This document shows, piece by piece, positions 1 through 7,867 of a stretch of 32,500 bases of DNA. The stretch is from Prorocentrum cordatum. Taxonomy: Eukaryota > Sar > Dinophyceae > Prorocentrales > Prorocentraceae. Numbering within the stretch: the first letter of the stretch is position 1; each line of letters begins with the position of its first letter. The notes below the pieces were generated by a model. That model did not search any database and had not been told where the DNA came from. It saw only the letters and a list, made by a program, of their open reading frames with translations. A program made the position numbers and the translations under genes. The stretch lies in NCBI GenBank assembly GCA_963575745.1, contig CAUYUJ010014757.1, positions 173,301 to 205,800 on the forward strand. The letters run 5' to 3'.

Positions 1-870
1 ACATCCCTTCTACATTGCGCGTCCTGCTCGCGGAGCGGAAAATGTTCGCGGTCGCGAATTCGAAGTCCCTGCTCCAGGCGGTCAAGGGGAATCTGGGCTT
101 CCTGGCAGGGACATCCTCTTGGGCCCCAGGCAACCCCGGGGTCCCGTTCACAGCTGGGAGGAAGTATCGCTTGCCCAAGCCATCAGAATCAAGAGGGTCA
201 AGAAATTCAAGCATTGGAACAAGCGCGTAGGGGCCCGTAAAATCTCCAGAAAGGCTCGGGCTAGGCTGTTCAAGAGTGGCGTTCTTTCTAGTGTGTCTTA
301 AGGAATGGAATGGAAGTCCAGGGTATTACTCCTACGGAAATCCTGTACATTCGTCGGGCTGCCGCCAAGGCCTCGGGGTTCAGCAAGAAGGGTTGTCTCC
401 TGGAGCTCCAATGGGCCATCAACAAGTACCGCGGGGACCCCCTCCTACTTGGCCTCAGGACCTCTCAAACGGCACGCGTGGGAGTGGCGGCGCACCTCTG
501 AGCCGACGACAAGAGGCAGACCACGGCATCAAGATGTGCTGAGCCCAGGTGATCTGAGCAAGAGCTTCCACTCTGCTGTCCGCACGCTCGCAGGGATCCA
601 GCGGAAGCCGCGGTCGTATCGCTCCCGCGGGCCGACCTCGGCCATGCTCTTGGGGTTAGGAGTCGGCGGCTGGTCTTGGCCTGGCCCTGCTACGGTTGTC
701 TCACGGACTGGGGCCAAGTGTGTTTGAACTGAGAAACCGCATTCACGGGTTTCTCAAGCTTTCCTCACTGACCTCCGTCACGTGTATCTTCATAGACTTA
801 TAGGGGCCAAGCTTACCAACGCGCCTCACGGGAATGATATTGACGCTCGAGGCTGATGGCCACCCTTAAT
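1..870 (+). pseudogene. Decayed LINE-like retroelement, C-terminal part of the reverse transcriptase ORF
   Basis: The translation moves through three forward frames. Frame 3 (about 15-190) carries GVPFTAGRK. Frame 2 (about 185-301) carries ARARLFKSGVL and ends at TAA 299-301. Frame 1 (from about 310) carries EVQGITPTEIL and IRRAAAKASG and reaches a DP motif near 440. A later frame-2 piece reads RGPTSAMLLGLGVGGWSW (about 625-690). From memory, this order (lGv.ftaGkr, basic region, lf.tGv, G.ev.Gi....l..lRraaa, DP, GP...l...GW) is typical of the region between the RT palm and the RNase H domain in dinoflagellate retroelements. The catalytic RT motifs would lie to the left of the window. At least two frame shifts and a stop make it non-functional. 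The RNase H piece at 1740-2192 is probably from the same element. The identification is by motif order, not by a search. Confidence 0.6.
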
Positions 871-1470
871 CCAGCGTGTAGCAAAAAGCCTTCAAGCAAT
901 CAACTGCACATGTTCTGTCAGTTTGTATCGGGCACGGCCCCGACAGGCTCCGCTCTGGTGAATTGGGGCTATCAGGTTGACTTGCCTCTCTATTCCCTTT
1001 GTGCACACGATTGTTGGACACCGGTGAGATAAGGAGGTTGGAGGGGGAAGGGGGAGGCGATCGATTTGCGATGGCTCTCGGTTCTTTGGTGTTTTTTCTC
1101 CGTTTTCATTGTCGCGCACATCTGCCCAACTATCTACCGACCTATATATATATAGTTATCTATTTGAGACAACCGTCTATCTCTGTGTACTTAGATCGCT
1201 GTATACATGTATGTATATATCACTCTATCAGTACCTCAATCAATGAATCAATGAATCAATCAGTCAGTCAGTCAATCCATCGATTTACATAAATATTATA
1301 TTTACACCTATAAATTTATATACATACAATTATGTATGTGTCTCTCTCCTTCTCTGTATGTATACATATATAGCTATCTCTATCTACATGTGAAGATATC
1401 TGAATCTCGATTTATGCATCGAAAGTTTTACACATATATATAGAGATATATACATATATATATGTCTATC
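870..1470. repeat. AT-rich simple-repeat stretch inside the retroelement remains
   Basis: From about 1130 the composition changes from GC-rich to AT-rich. It has runs of TATATA and GTATGTATA, a CAATGAAT run (1235-1260) and a CAGT run (1260-1275). This separates the RT-like remains from the RNase H remains and looks like microsatellite growth or an insertion within the dead element. I see no coding signal in it. The part between 870 and 1130 holds nothing I recognise. Confidence 0.6.
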
Positions 1471-1477
1471 TGCCATC

Positions 1478-1575
1478 GGGACAATCATCGGGACAACCAT
1501 CGGGACAACCATCGGGACAACCCCAACCATCGGGACAACCGGGACAACCGCCGGGACAACCGCCGAGACCACCGG
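1478..1575. repeat. Minisatellite, unit ATCGGGACAACC
   Basis: About seven imperfect copies of a 12 bp unit (CATCGGGACAAC) run in tandem, degenerating to GGGACAACCG at the right side. Every frame through it is an artefact of the period of 12. Confidence 0.8.
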
Positions 1576-1739
1576 AGGCCACGCCCGGCGCTCGGGGGGC
1601 GGCTCTTTTGGCAATAGATGGCCTCTACTAAGGATGGACCGCGCGCAGCTTCGCCTCGCCCGCACGCACGACACGAACCGAAACCGAAACCGATTTCCCG
1701 GCTGGGGTCACCTCAGTTCCAAGCCCCAACCTCCGACAG

Positions 1740-2192
1740 CAGAGATTGTGGGAGTGTCTTCATCCTCTGCCGGTGTCAAAGCGTGCTGGACATTTTGGTG
1801 AGGAAACTTTAGAGCAGCTCCGTGGGGCCAGTCAGTCTCTGCTTCTGTCTCGTTTGTGGATGCCGTTACCCGATCTCCCAGGGCCTGTTGATGACTGGCA
1901 TCTCTGCTTGGGGGGGGAGCGACGGGCAGCCAGTTGATGAGTTTCAGTCTGGCCCGAGTGATGGCTTTTTTACGGACGGGTCCTGCATGTACGGTGAAAA
2001 AACTGAAATCGCGAGAGTTGGTGTGTCTGTTGTCCACATGCGTGAAGACCAGCTGGCGCGTGGAGTGCACAGCCATCTCCCATCAGAATTCCAGCAGGCG
2101 GCGAGTGACGCTGAGCATGGCGCGCTCGCTGTCTCGGATGTCTCAGGCGGAGGCTCCCTGGGCCCGACAAAATCACTGAGCCCCTTGCTGTG
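1740..2192 (+). pseudogene. RNase H domain fragment of a retroelement
   Basis: The frame ending at 2192 reads DGFFTDGSC at about 1960-1988. This is the usual first catalytic Asp context of retroelement RNase H. It is followed by ARVGVSVV (a beta strand) and then FQQAASDAEHGAL near 2088-2128, with the AE that supplies the catalytic Glu. The third Asp motif is not found before the stop. Upstream coding-like sequence (ETLEQLRGASQ, LWMPLPDLPGP, about 1800-1890) lies in another frame. The shift falls at a G run, 1911-1918, so slippage there is the likely cause. A pure CTC array begins about 50 bp after the end. RNase H cleaves the RNA strand of RNA-DNA hybrids during retrotransposition. This copy is frame-shifted and truncated. 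Confidence 0.65.
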
Positions 2193-2242
2193 AACTGTGC
2201 CCCTTTGCTCCTTGGGACTCGGGACCCTGCCCGAGCCCTTGA

Positions 2243-2305
2243 CTCCTCCTCCTCCTCCTCCTCCTCCTCCTCCTCCTCCTCCTCCTCCTCCTCCTCCTCC
2301 TCCTC
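2243..2305. repeat. Pure CTC/GAG microsatellite
   Basis: About 21 uninterrupted CTC triplets. The lack of interruptions suggests recent expansion. It follows directly on the retroelement remains, and 2306-2474 beyond it shows no recognisable gene. Confidence 0.95.
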
Positions 2306-2474
2306 GAGGGTTCTTCCAGGCTTTCCTTTCTCTGGCGTGAAACTCCCAGGCATCTCGGGGAGGCCCACATGGGCCGCCCTGCGCAAGGTCCAAGGCCCCC
2401 AGGGCCTGCGGTGCTGCTGCAGACAGTGCGGAACATGCGAGCACGGCTGGCTCGCTCCCGGCAGATCACTGGGC

Positions 2475-2691
2475 CAGGATTGGAGGCCTGGAGATGAGCA
2501 CCTACACCAACACAGGGGGTTGCCTCCACAGGGGGAAGACGATCCTACATCTCGGCGTTGGTGGCAATATTTCGGCCACCTTGGGAGCCAAAATATTACC
2601 ACCATCGCCAAGATCGGGATCTTTTTCCCTCGGTAGCTGCACACCGCCGATATTGGTGTTGGTGTCTATCTCTGGGCCTGCGACAGGATTG
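2475..2691. mobile_element. Foldback MITE, family F6, copy 1 with 8 bp target duplication
   Basis: The element spans 2483-2683. Its two halves are imperfect inverted copies: GGCCTGGAGATGAGCACC on the left pairs with the complement of a right end reading GGTGTCTATCTCTGGGCC, and similarity continues inward to paired GGTGGCAATATT and AATATTACCACC. The 8 bases CAGGATTG occur directly before and after (2475-2482, 2684-2691). Eight-base duplications are usual for hAT-type transposases, but the termini are not diagnostic. A second copy lies at 29580-29780. There is no coding capacity, so it would need a transposase from elsewhere. Confidence 0.8.
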
Positions 2692-2814
2692 CTGCTCAGG
2701 CTCGTGACCTGAACCCCCAGGAGCTGTCGGCTGTCGAGCGAGCCGGAGGCGAGTGCAGCAGTTCGGTCTTCGGACATGGCTTCTGTGCTGCCGTGCTGGT
2801 CCGGCTTCGAGGTT

Positions 2815-2885
2815 CACTTGGAAAAAGAAAAAACTGCACAAACATCAACTTGTGGCGCTCCGCGCGGATTTCTTGGACCTGAGCT
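2815..2885 (-). repeat. Dispersed repeat family S4, partial reverse copy
   Basis: On the minus strand this reads AAGAAATCCGCGCGGAGCGC followed by a T-rich CTTTTTC stretch. It matches parts of 6290-6440 and 16710-16860. Only the core is kept here. Confidence 0.6.
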
Positions 2886-3011
2886 GTGTGAACACCGTGA
2901 TCTCTGTACTCCCTCCTGCACAGCTGCCTCACAACAGTGCCCACGGCCCGCGACGAACGCCCGGCGCCTCCGCCGCGGAGTGCTCGAGGGCGAGCCCCGC
3001 CCGATCTCCGC

Positions 3012-3153
3012 TCTGCCGAAGGGGCCCTGGGACGCACAGGCACAGAGACACACAAGCCCCAGGATTCCCCCTAGTTTCCCATAATCATTTCTGGATGATC
3101 GTCTTCCCCCCCCACACTTCCCATAGTTTCCAATACTTCCTTGGGATCGACGA
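3012..3153 (+). repeat. Dispersed repeat family S2, copy 1
   Basis: It starts at a GGGGCCCTGGGACGCACAGG block, runs through CACAAGCCCCAGGATTCCCC and CTTCCCCCCCACACTTCCCA, and ends at TTGGGATCGACGA. The same order of blocks recurs at 22022-22170, 22655-22851 and 24127-24323, and the first block recurs alone just before the TAC array at 27325. Complete ends elsewhere show inverted termini (ATGTATTAAAACC / GGTTTTAATACAT), so this is probably an old DNA-transposon derivative. Confidence 0.65.
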
Positions 3154-3174
3154 CTCGCTTTTTCTGTGTGTGTG

Positions 3175-3330
3175 TTCTCCCCTCAAGATCTGCTGAGCGG
3201 CCAGGGAGGCGAGCGGCACGTGCTCCACGGAGCCAGTGTGTTGGCCAAGGATGTCCCTGTGATGTCCCGCGTGGCCCGCGGAGGCGTCGCGGCATGCAGA
3301 GCAGCCGCCCGCCTCGCTGCTCGCTGTGAG
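3175..3330 (+). other. Exon-like open stretch, unrecognised
   Basis: One forward frame reads LLSGQGGERHVLHGASVLAK and then an alanine/arginine-rich helix-like segment, ending at a G run near 3335. Codon third positions are strongly G or C. There is no ATG that makes sense and no family I recognise. It could be an exon remnant or chance in GC-rich DNA. Confidence 0.2.
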
Positions 3331-3649
3331 CCCATGGGGGGGGGGCCTTCTGGGGCCCCTAATAGGGCACGAGAGGTGCATCAGTCTCCGACCCCCCATT
3401 TATCGCCCCCCCTCCATTACAGCACGCCCGACCTACAGCGGGTGTTGCCTCCAAAGGGGCCCCCCCCAGAAGTCGTCGGAGCGGACCAAAGCTCCTGTGG
3501 GTACTCCTCCTGGGGACCAAACGAAGGTTGGGCCCGTCCTGTCCCCTTTCGTCCCTTCCTCTCTTCCCCCATCCCTGCCCCTGCTTCCCCTTCCTCGTCT
3601 GAACCGTCCTTGGGTCTCTCAGAGTGTACGCCAGGCCTGAGAAGTCCGA
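3331..3649. other. Low-complexity C-rich intergenic stretch
   Basis: G and C runs (for example 3336-3345 and 3464-3470) and short pyrimidine tracts dominate. I see no gene and no match to the other repeat families. Confidence 0.5.
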
Positions 3650-3772
3650 GAGGAGGAGGAGGAGGAGGAGGAGGAGGAGGAGGAGGAGGAGGAGGACGAG
3701 GAGGAAGAGGAGGAGGAGGAAGCAGGACGACGAGGCAGCAGAAGGAGGTAGCAGGAGGAGGGTGAGGAGGCG
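3650..3772. repeat. GGA/GAG microsatellite, purine strand on +
   Basis: A block of about 24 GGA triplets (to about 3723) is followed by an interrupted purine-rich extension. It is one of only two arrays in the window with the purine strand on +. The poly-Arg, poly-Glu and poly-Gly frames through it are not evidence for a protein. Confidence 0.9.
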
Positions 3773-4123
3773 GAGGTCGACGTCGACGCCGACCGCGCTG
3801 GTGTCGCCGCTGCCGAGGCTCGTCTTTGCCCGGCCCCGTCGACCGCCGCGCTCGCAGGCGAGCGCCTCCGCCGGGTCGAACGCGAGCTGCGGCCAGGGCG
3901 AGTCGCGGAGGCGCGAGGGGGGCGGGGGAGGTCGAAGCCTTCGGTCGGCGGCGCGCCGGCGGGGGGAAGGGAGAGTCGAGAAGGGGATCGACTGCAGGAG
4001 TGTGACCTACCCCAGAACCGATTGGTGCGTCGGATCTGCGGAAGATGCCCAGACAGATGGTTCGTCGATGCACGAACACGATACGCATTCTTCGCAGAAT
4101 CGACCAGCAATTACATTGGGTAA
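3752..4123 (+). CDS. Unrecognised 123-codon open frame without an ATG start, possible exon or gene fragment
   Basis: After a TAG at 3749-3751, a forward frame stays open to TAA at 4121-4123. Its first residues overlap the GGA repeat. It then reads ADRAGVAAAEARL, GERLRRVERELRPGRVAEAR (charged, probably helical), and finally LQECDLPQNRLVRRICGRCP and DRWFVDARTRYAFFAESTS. The composition is not that of a repeat and third positions are rich in G and C, so I think it is real coding sequence or a recent relic. A CxxC pair (ICGRC) precedes the aromatic tail. No family is recognised. As it has no ATG, it would need an upstream exon. Another frame through the same DNA (3624-4523) is longer but runs through two microsatellites and is less protein-like. 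Confidence 0.35.
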   Translation, partial: QEEGEEAEVDVDADRAGVAAAEARLCPAPSTAALAGERLRRVERELRPGRVAEARGGRGRSKPSVGGAPAGGRESREGDRLQECDLPQNRLVRRICGRCPDRWFVDARTRYAFFAESTSNYIG

Positions 4124-4208
4124 ATCAATTTGGGCGCGGGGCCCAACAGCCTCAGTCACAGAAGCTGTGAGACTGCTTGCGGGTGCGCACGCCGAACGCC
4201 ATGCCGAT

Positions 4209-4303
4209 CACTCCTCCTCCTCCTCCTCCTCCTCCTCCTCCTCCTCCTCCTCCTCCTCCCATCCTCTTCCCACTCCTCCTCCTTCTCCTCCTCCTCCTCC
4301 TCC

Positions 4304-4334
<31 letters not shown>

Positions 4335-4407
4335 CATCCTCCCTCCTCCTCCCCCTCTGCTTTCTCCTCCTCCTTATCCTCCTCCTCCTCCTCCCTCCTC
4401 CCTGGTC
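4209..4407. repeat. CTC microsatellite with an internal CAT block
   Basis: It consists of CTC triplets to about 4259, a short interruption (CATCCTCTTCCCA), more CTC, about nine CAT triplets (4304-4331) and then degenerate CTC. It is a compound array with no coding value. Confidence 0.95.
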
Positions 4408-4570
4408 TGTTGGAACGACTCGGGATTGTCAGGGCGAAGCAGTTTCGTTGGTTCCGGTGTGGAAGTCCCAGGAACGGCGTCCTGGCACGATTCAGGGTCG
4501 TCAAGACGCAAACTTCAGGTTGACTCGTGACGTTGAAGTCCTGAGACTGGTGTTCTGGCACGCCTTAAGA
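4408..4570. repeat. Degenerate ~75 bp satellite, left block
   Basis: Two imperfect units share GAACGGCGTCCTGGCACGAT-like and GGGTCGTCAAGACGCAAAC-like segments. The same unit recurs at 5260-5460. The motif GAATGG(A/T)GTTCTGG links it to the 73 bp satellite at 15908. Confidence 0.65.
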
Positions 4571-4615
4571 TTTTCATATGGTTGTCCACCAACGGCGCAG
4601 TTCCCTCAGTGGAAA

Positions 4616-4740
4616 TGGGGCCCATGAAGAGGGAGCTTGGAGGGAGGGTAGATTCCAACATCGTTGATGCGTCTTGGGTTTACACTGGTCCCTCCTACTC
4701 CTCCGCCGCCGCCGCCTCCTCCTCCATCCCTTTCTCCTTA
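4616..4740. repeat. Left copy of a segmental duplication, ending in a CTC/CCG array
   Basis: The stretch GGCCCATGAAGAGGGAGCTT, an ATTCCAACATCGTTGATGCG-like middle and TTTACACTGGTCCCTCCT match 5511-5590 in the same order, about 895 bp further on. Both copies lead into a CCT array, and both follow the same 75 bp satellite, so the whole block was duplicated. Confidence 0.7.
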
Positions 4741-4840
4741 TAAGCAACTCCTTCCTGCCGCACACCCAGACACCAGTTGGGCGGGCCGAGCGTTTCGCCT
4801 CTAACTTCCCCACCATCCATGATCCTGAAGCTTAAACTTG

Positions 4841-5245
4841 CAACAGATTCACGGATGGAGGGCGGGTCGTTGTCAAAATGTGGCTATCGCCTCAGCGCCG
4901 CGCACGCTCAACAGCTTCACGGATGGAGGCGGGTCGTTTTCAAAATGTGGCGCTCCCCTTAGCGCCGCATGCATTCGTCTTAAAACTGTACAAGAGCTTG
5001 ACGGATACAGGACGCATCGTTTTCCAAATGCGGCTCTCGCCTGAGCGCCGCGTACACTCGTCTTCAAAGTTCGCAACAGCTTCACGGATGGAGGGCAGGT
5101 CGCTTTCAAAATGTGGCTCTCGCATTAGCGCCGCGTACACTCGTCTTCAAAAATTGCAACAGCTTCACGGGTGGAGTGCAAGTCGTCTTCAAAATGTGGC
5201 TCTCGCCTCAGCGACGCACCCATCCGTTTCAAAGGTTTACAGCAG
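4841..5245. repeat. Tandem satellite, ~81-83 bp unit, five to six units
   Basis: Units begin at about 4842, 4910, 4991, 5074 and 5157, giving spacings of 68, 81, 83 and 83 bp, plus a decayed end. Each has CAACAGCTTCACGGATGGAG, then TTCAAAATGTGGCTCTCGCC, then CAGCGCCGCGTACACTCGTC. The 13-mer TTCAAAATGTGGC is also in the 73 bp satellite at 15908, and GTGGCGCTCTCGCC-type sequence is in the repeat at 12240. The open frames across it are by-products. Confidence 0.85.
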
Positions 5246-5259
5246 TTTCAAGGATTCGT

Positions 5260-5460
5260 ATGGTCGAAGCCCCTGTCATGGCATTCTGGCACGATCTAGG
5301 ATTGCCAAGACGCAACAGTCACACTGATTCGTGGCGGTGAAATCCCATGAATAGTGCTCTGGCACGAATTAGACTTGTCAGGCCGCAACAGTCACGCTGA
5401 TCCGCGGCATTAAAGTCGCACGAATGGTGTTTGGCACGATTGAGGGTTCTCACACGAGTG
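5260..5460. repeat. Degenerate ~75 bp satellite, right block
   Basis: Two to three imperfect units have TTCTGGCACGATCTAGGATT, GCCAAGACGCAACAGTCACA and GATTCGTGGCGGTGAAATCC. It is the partner of the block at 4408-4570, and the two sit on either side of the 81-83 bp satellite. Confidence 0.65.
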
Positions 5461-5510
5461 TCTTCTAAATGGGCCAAATCCCGAATTTAAATAACGTGTT
5501 TTCAGAGGCG

Positions 5511-5757
5511 GCCTATGAAAGAGGGAACTTGGAGAGAGTTGATTGCAGCATCGTCGCTGCATCTTAGGTTTGTACTGGTCTCTCCTCCTCCTCCTCCTCC
5601 TCCTCCTCCTCCTCCTCCTCCTCCTCTTTCTCCTCCTCCTCCTCCTCATCGTCCTCCTCCTCCTCCTCATCCTCCTCCTCCTCCTCCTCCTCTCCTCCTC
5701 CTCCTCCTCCTCCTCCTCCTCCTCATCGCCCTCCTCCCTCTTCGCTCATCCCTCCTC
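5511..5757. repeat. Right copy of the segmental duplication followed by a CTC array
   Basis: 5511-5580 matches 4616-4690 (CCTATGAAAGAGGGAACTTG, then TGCATCTTAGGTTTGTACTG). From 5579 an interrupted CTC/CCT array with CAT and CGC variants runs to about 5757. It is longer here than in the left copy. Confidence 0.8.
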
Positions 5758-5936
5758 CCTAGCTTCCTCCCCCCCTTGCCGAAGGGTTGGGCGGGCGACC
5801 GCGTCGGGGCCGCCCGCCCACGCTGCAGAGTAGCTTCGCCCCCCCCCGCGATGGCGGCGCGAGGCCCGCGAGGGGCAGCGGCGTCGCGCGCGAGAAGGAG
5901 AAGGGCCTCACAGGGAGAGGGCAAATATACACCACC
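5758..5936. other. GC-rich stretch with no recognised gene
   Basis: This is a GC-rich sequence of CpG-rich words. Its right end (5913-5936, GGGAGAGGGCAAATATACAC) is shared with 7120-7143, so at least that part belongs to a dispersed repeat. Confidence 0.4.
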
Positions 5937-6090
5937 TAGGGGGCCACATGCGAACCCTACCCTTACCCCCCACGATTTCTGAGGGGAAGGGTGGGGTTCA
6001 CTTCGCTCGGGAGCTCTCGAACGAAGTGAACCCCACCCTCCCCCTCAGAAATCGTGGGGGGTAGGGACAGGGTTCGCGTGTGGCCCCCGA
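5937..6090. mobile_element. Foldback MITE, family F3, copy 1
   Basis: The left arm from 5939 (GGGGGCCACATGCGAACCCT) and the right arm ending at 6088 (CGTGTGGCCCCC) are near-perfect inverted copies. They meet at a short loop around GGGAGCTCTCGA near 6010. The transcript or single strand would fold into a hairpin of about 70 bp. TA precedes the left end (5937-5938). The copy at 24465-24619 has TA on both sides. It encodes no protein. Confidence 0.85.
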
Positions 6091-6104
6091 ACCACCACTA
6101 CCAG

Positions 6105-6244
6105 TAGGTCAGGCATGTCCTCCTACAAGCGGGTTGTGGGTGAAAACTACAAATCATCAAAAAAGCAACATATATATATATATATATATACATGGTTTCA
6201 CTATTTTTGAATGTTCCTCCTGAGGCGGGACGTGCCCGACTTGA
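6105..6244. mobile_element. Foldback MITE, family F1, diverged copy with an internal TA microsatellite
   Basis: The left end TAGGTCAGGCATGTCCTCCT and right end TCCTGAGGCGGGACGTGCCC are degenerate forms of the F1 termini (see 6458-6634). The middle has the usual A/T-rich F1 core, here expanded into a TA run at about 6169-6191. Confidence 0.7.
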
Positions 6245-6289
6245 CACTACCAATAGAGGAAGAACAAAAAAACATGAGCATCAAAGTTT

Positions 6290-6440
6290 CGACGATAAGC
6301 GAGGGTTCCTTGGATTTGCGCTGGGCCCCCCTCCCCCTGGCGCGCGGAGCGCGCCAAGGGCGGCGCCAGAGTCGCCGCCAGGGGACGGATCCGAGAAATC
6401 CGCGCGGAGCGCCGAAAGCTCATGCTGATGTGTTTCTTCT
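6290..6440 (+). repeat. Dispersed repeat family S4, copy 1
   Basis: It contains a self-complementary block (GGCGCGCGGAGCGCGCC, about 6339-6356), then GATCCGAGAAATCCGCGCGG, AGCGCCGAAAGCTCATGCTG and a TTCTTC tract. The same order is found at 16710-16860. In both places an F1 element sits next to it. Confidence 0.65.
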
Positions 6441-6457
6441 TCTTCTTCGATACAATG

Positions 6458-6634
6458 AAGTCGGGCCTGTCCCCCTACAGGGGGATGTTGGACGAAAAAT
6501 TAAAAATAGTCAACAAAACATGCCCTAAAATACTCAAAGATGGTATGAAAAAACAAAAAACAAAAAAAAATCGTCCCCCGACTATTTGGTAACTATTTTT
6601 GAATCTTCCTCCTGTAGAGGGACAGGCCCGACTT
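6458..6634. mobile_element. Foldback MITE, family F1, best-preserved copy
   Basis: Left end AAGTCGGGCCTGTCCCCCTA; right end TAGAGGGACAGGCCCGACTT. The termini are inverted, and further inside AAAAATAGTCAA is opposed by GACTATTT and ACTATTTTTGAA. The AT-rich core is GC-poor against its surroundings. In most copies TA flanks the ends, which fits the Tc1/mariner type of target duplication. Here the flanking bases are TG and CA. It has no open frame of its own. Confidence 0.85.
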
Positions 6635-6729
6635 CAGGATACCACGCCGCCGCAGGCCCATCCTGTGGAGAGCAAAAAAAAACATCCACCCCCGACAAAA
6701 AATATCCACCCCCGACCCTCGCAGCCCGT

Positions 6730-6842
6730 GCCGCGAGCGCACCCGAAGGAGGGAGGCGACCGGGGCAGGGCGGTGCCGCAAACGCCCAGGGGCCCTTTGG
6801 CAAACGCCGATCCGCAGGTCCGGGCGGCTTTTCCTCCCTTGA
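6730..6842 (-). repeat. SINE-like dispersed family S1, diverged copy D
   Basis: Blocks AGCGCACCCGAAGGAGGGAG, GCAAACGCCCAGGGGCCCTT, GGCAAACGCC and CTTTTCCTCCCTTGA are in the same order as in the three better copies at 25495, 25975 and 30880. The B-box-like core is lost here. An F1 left end follows within 10 bp. Confidence 0.55.
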
Positions 6843-6849
6843 TCACGAG

Positions 6850-6950
6850 GTTAAGTCGGGCCTGTCCCCCTACAGGGGGATTTCGGACGAAAAATAAAAA
6901 GCAGTCAAAAAATACCCCAAAATATTCAAAAATGGACCAAAAAATGGAGA
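6850..6950. mobile_element. F1 element, left half only
   Basis: TTAAGTCGGGCCTGTCCCCC and the following A-rich core are intact, but the right terminus is missing. An F5 foldback begins where it should be, so this copy is truncated, possibly by that insertion. Confidence 0.7.
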
Positions 6951-6958
6951 GCTTCAGA

Positions 6959-7098
6959 CCATACACCACCACCAGCCCTGGCCAGGCCCATCCTGGGCCC
7001 TGGACTTGTGTACAGGCCCTCCTGGCCTAAGGCCTGGAAGTCTACGCACCAGGCCAGGGCCCAGGATGGACCTGGCCAGGGCTGGTGGTGGTGTATTG
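6959..7098. mobile_element. Foldback element, family F5, copy 1
   Basis: The left arm (CATACACCACCACCAGCCCT, then GGCCAGGCCCATCCTGGGCC) is mirrored by the right arm, which ends GGGCTGGTGGTGGTGTATTG. Smaller palindromes (GGCCTAAGGCC) sit in the middle. The copy at 21173-21317 has the same nested structure. Confidence 0.8.
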
Positions 7099-7119
7099 TT
7101 GGCGTCCCTCCGATTGATC

Positions 7120-7320
7120 ATGGGGAGAGGGCAAATATACACCACAATCACCAAGCCTCCGCGGGCCCATTCTGGGCCCATTCTTCGTGCAGACCGTGCA
7201 GGAGGCACCGATGCACCACAGCCCATGCTGGCCAGGGCCGCCCTCCTGGACCCTGGCACAGTGTCTGCGCCCTCCTGGTCGCCGAGGCCAGGAGGGCGCC
7301 GTGAACATGCCAGGGTCCAG
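7120..7320. repeat. F5-related sequence with a strong 75 nt hairpin
   Basis: 7120-7143 repeats 5913-5936. 7246-7320 forms a near-perfect stem. CTGGACCCTGGCA at the start pairs with TGCCAGGGTCCAG at the end, and an inner GCGCCCTCCTGG pairs with CCAGGAGGGCGC around the loop TCGCCGAGG. It is probably an old member of the F5 group. Confidence 0.7.
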
Positions 7321-7434
7321 AGGACGGCGCCGACCAGGCAGGCACAGCAGCAGCTTGCGAGTGCCTCCTGCAGATATGACCAGGAGCCAGCGTTCTGTTG
7401 CATCCTCGGGGAACCTTGCCTGTCCCGTCGCGGA

Positions 7435-7530
7435 CCTATCCGCGTCGAACACGTGTCGAATCCATGTCGAACTCGTCGGATCCATGCCGAGTCCGTGCCG
7501 AATCCGCGCCGAATCCACGCCAAAGCCGCA
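7435..7530. repeat. Short degenerate minisatellite, unit near CGAATCCGCGC
   Basis: Six to eight imperfect copies of a 12-15 bp unit (GTGTCGAATCCATGTCGAAC and variants) run in tandem. The rest of 7321-7794 is GC-rich and shows no gene I can support. Confidence 0.6.
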
Positions 7531-7794
7531 TAGAGCCCGCATCGGGCCCGCGTCGGGCACAAGAGAAGACACCACTTCGGGGGACCAGCGAGGTGTCCCG
7601 GAGATGCCGCGTGACCGACCAGCGTGCACCCGAAGGGTGCCCCCCCAGAGGCGAGGCCCACGGAGGCCTGGCGGCGGGGCAGGCATTTCAGTTCCCCCCT
7701 CCCGGCCTCAGCTCCCCGTCCGTGAGCCAGAGCCTCGCCGGCGCGAGGCGGCGGCAGCGCGGCAGCAGAAGGGAGGAGGAGCGAGGCCCTCACC

Positions 7795-7817
7795 AGCAGC
7801 AGCAGCAGCAGCAGCAG

Positions 7818-7867
<50 letters not shown>

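Noticed and set aside
4152-4337. Poly-Met/Arg/Gly minus-strand frame
   Set aside because: It is a pure microsatellite reading.
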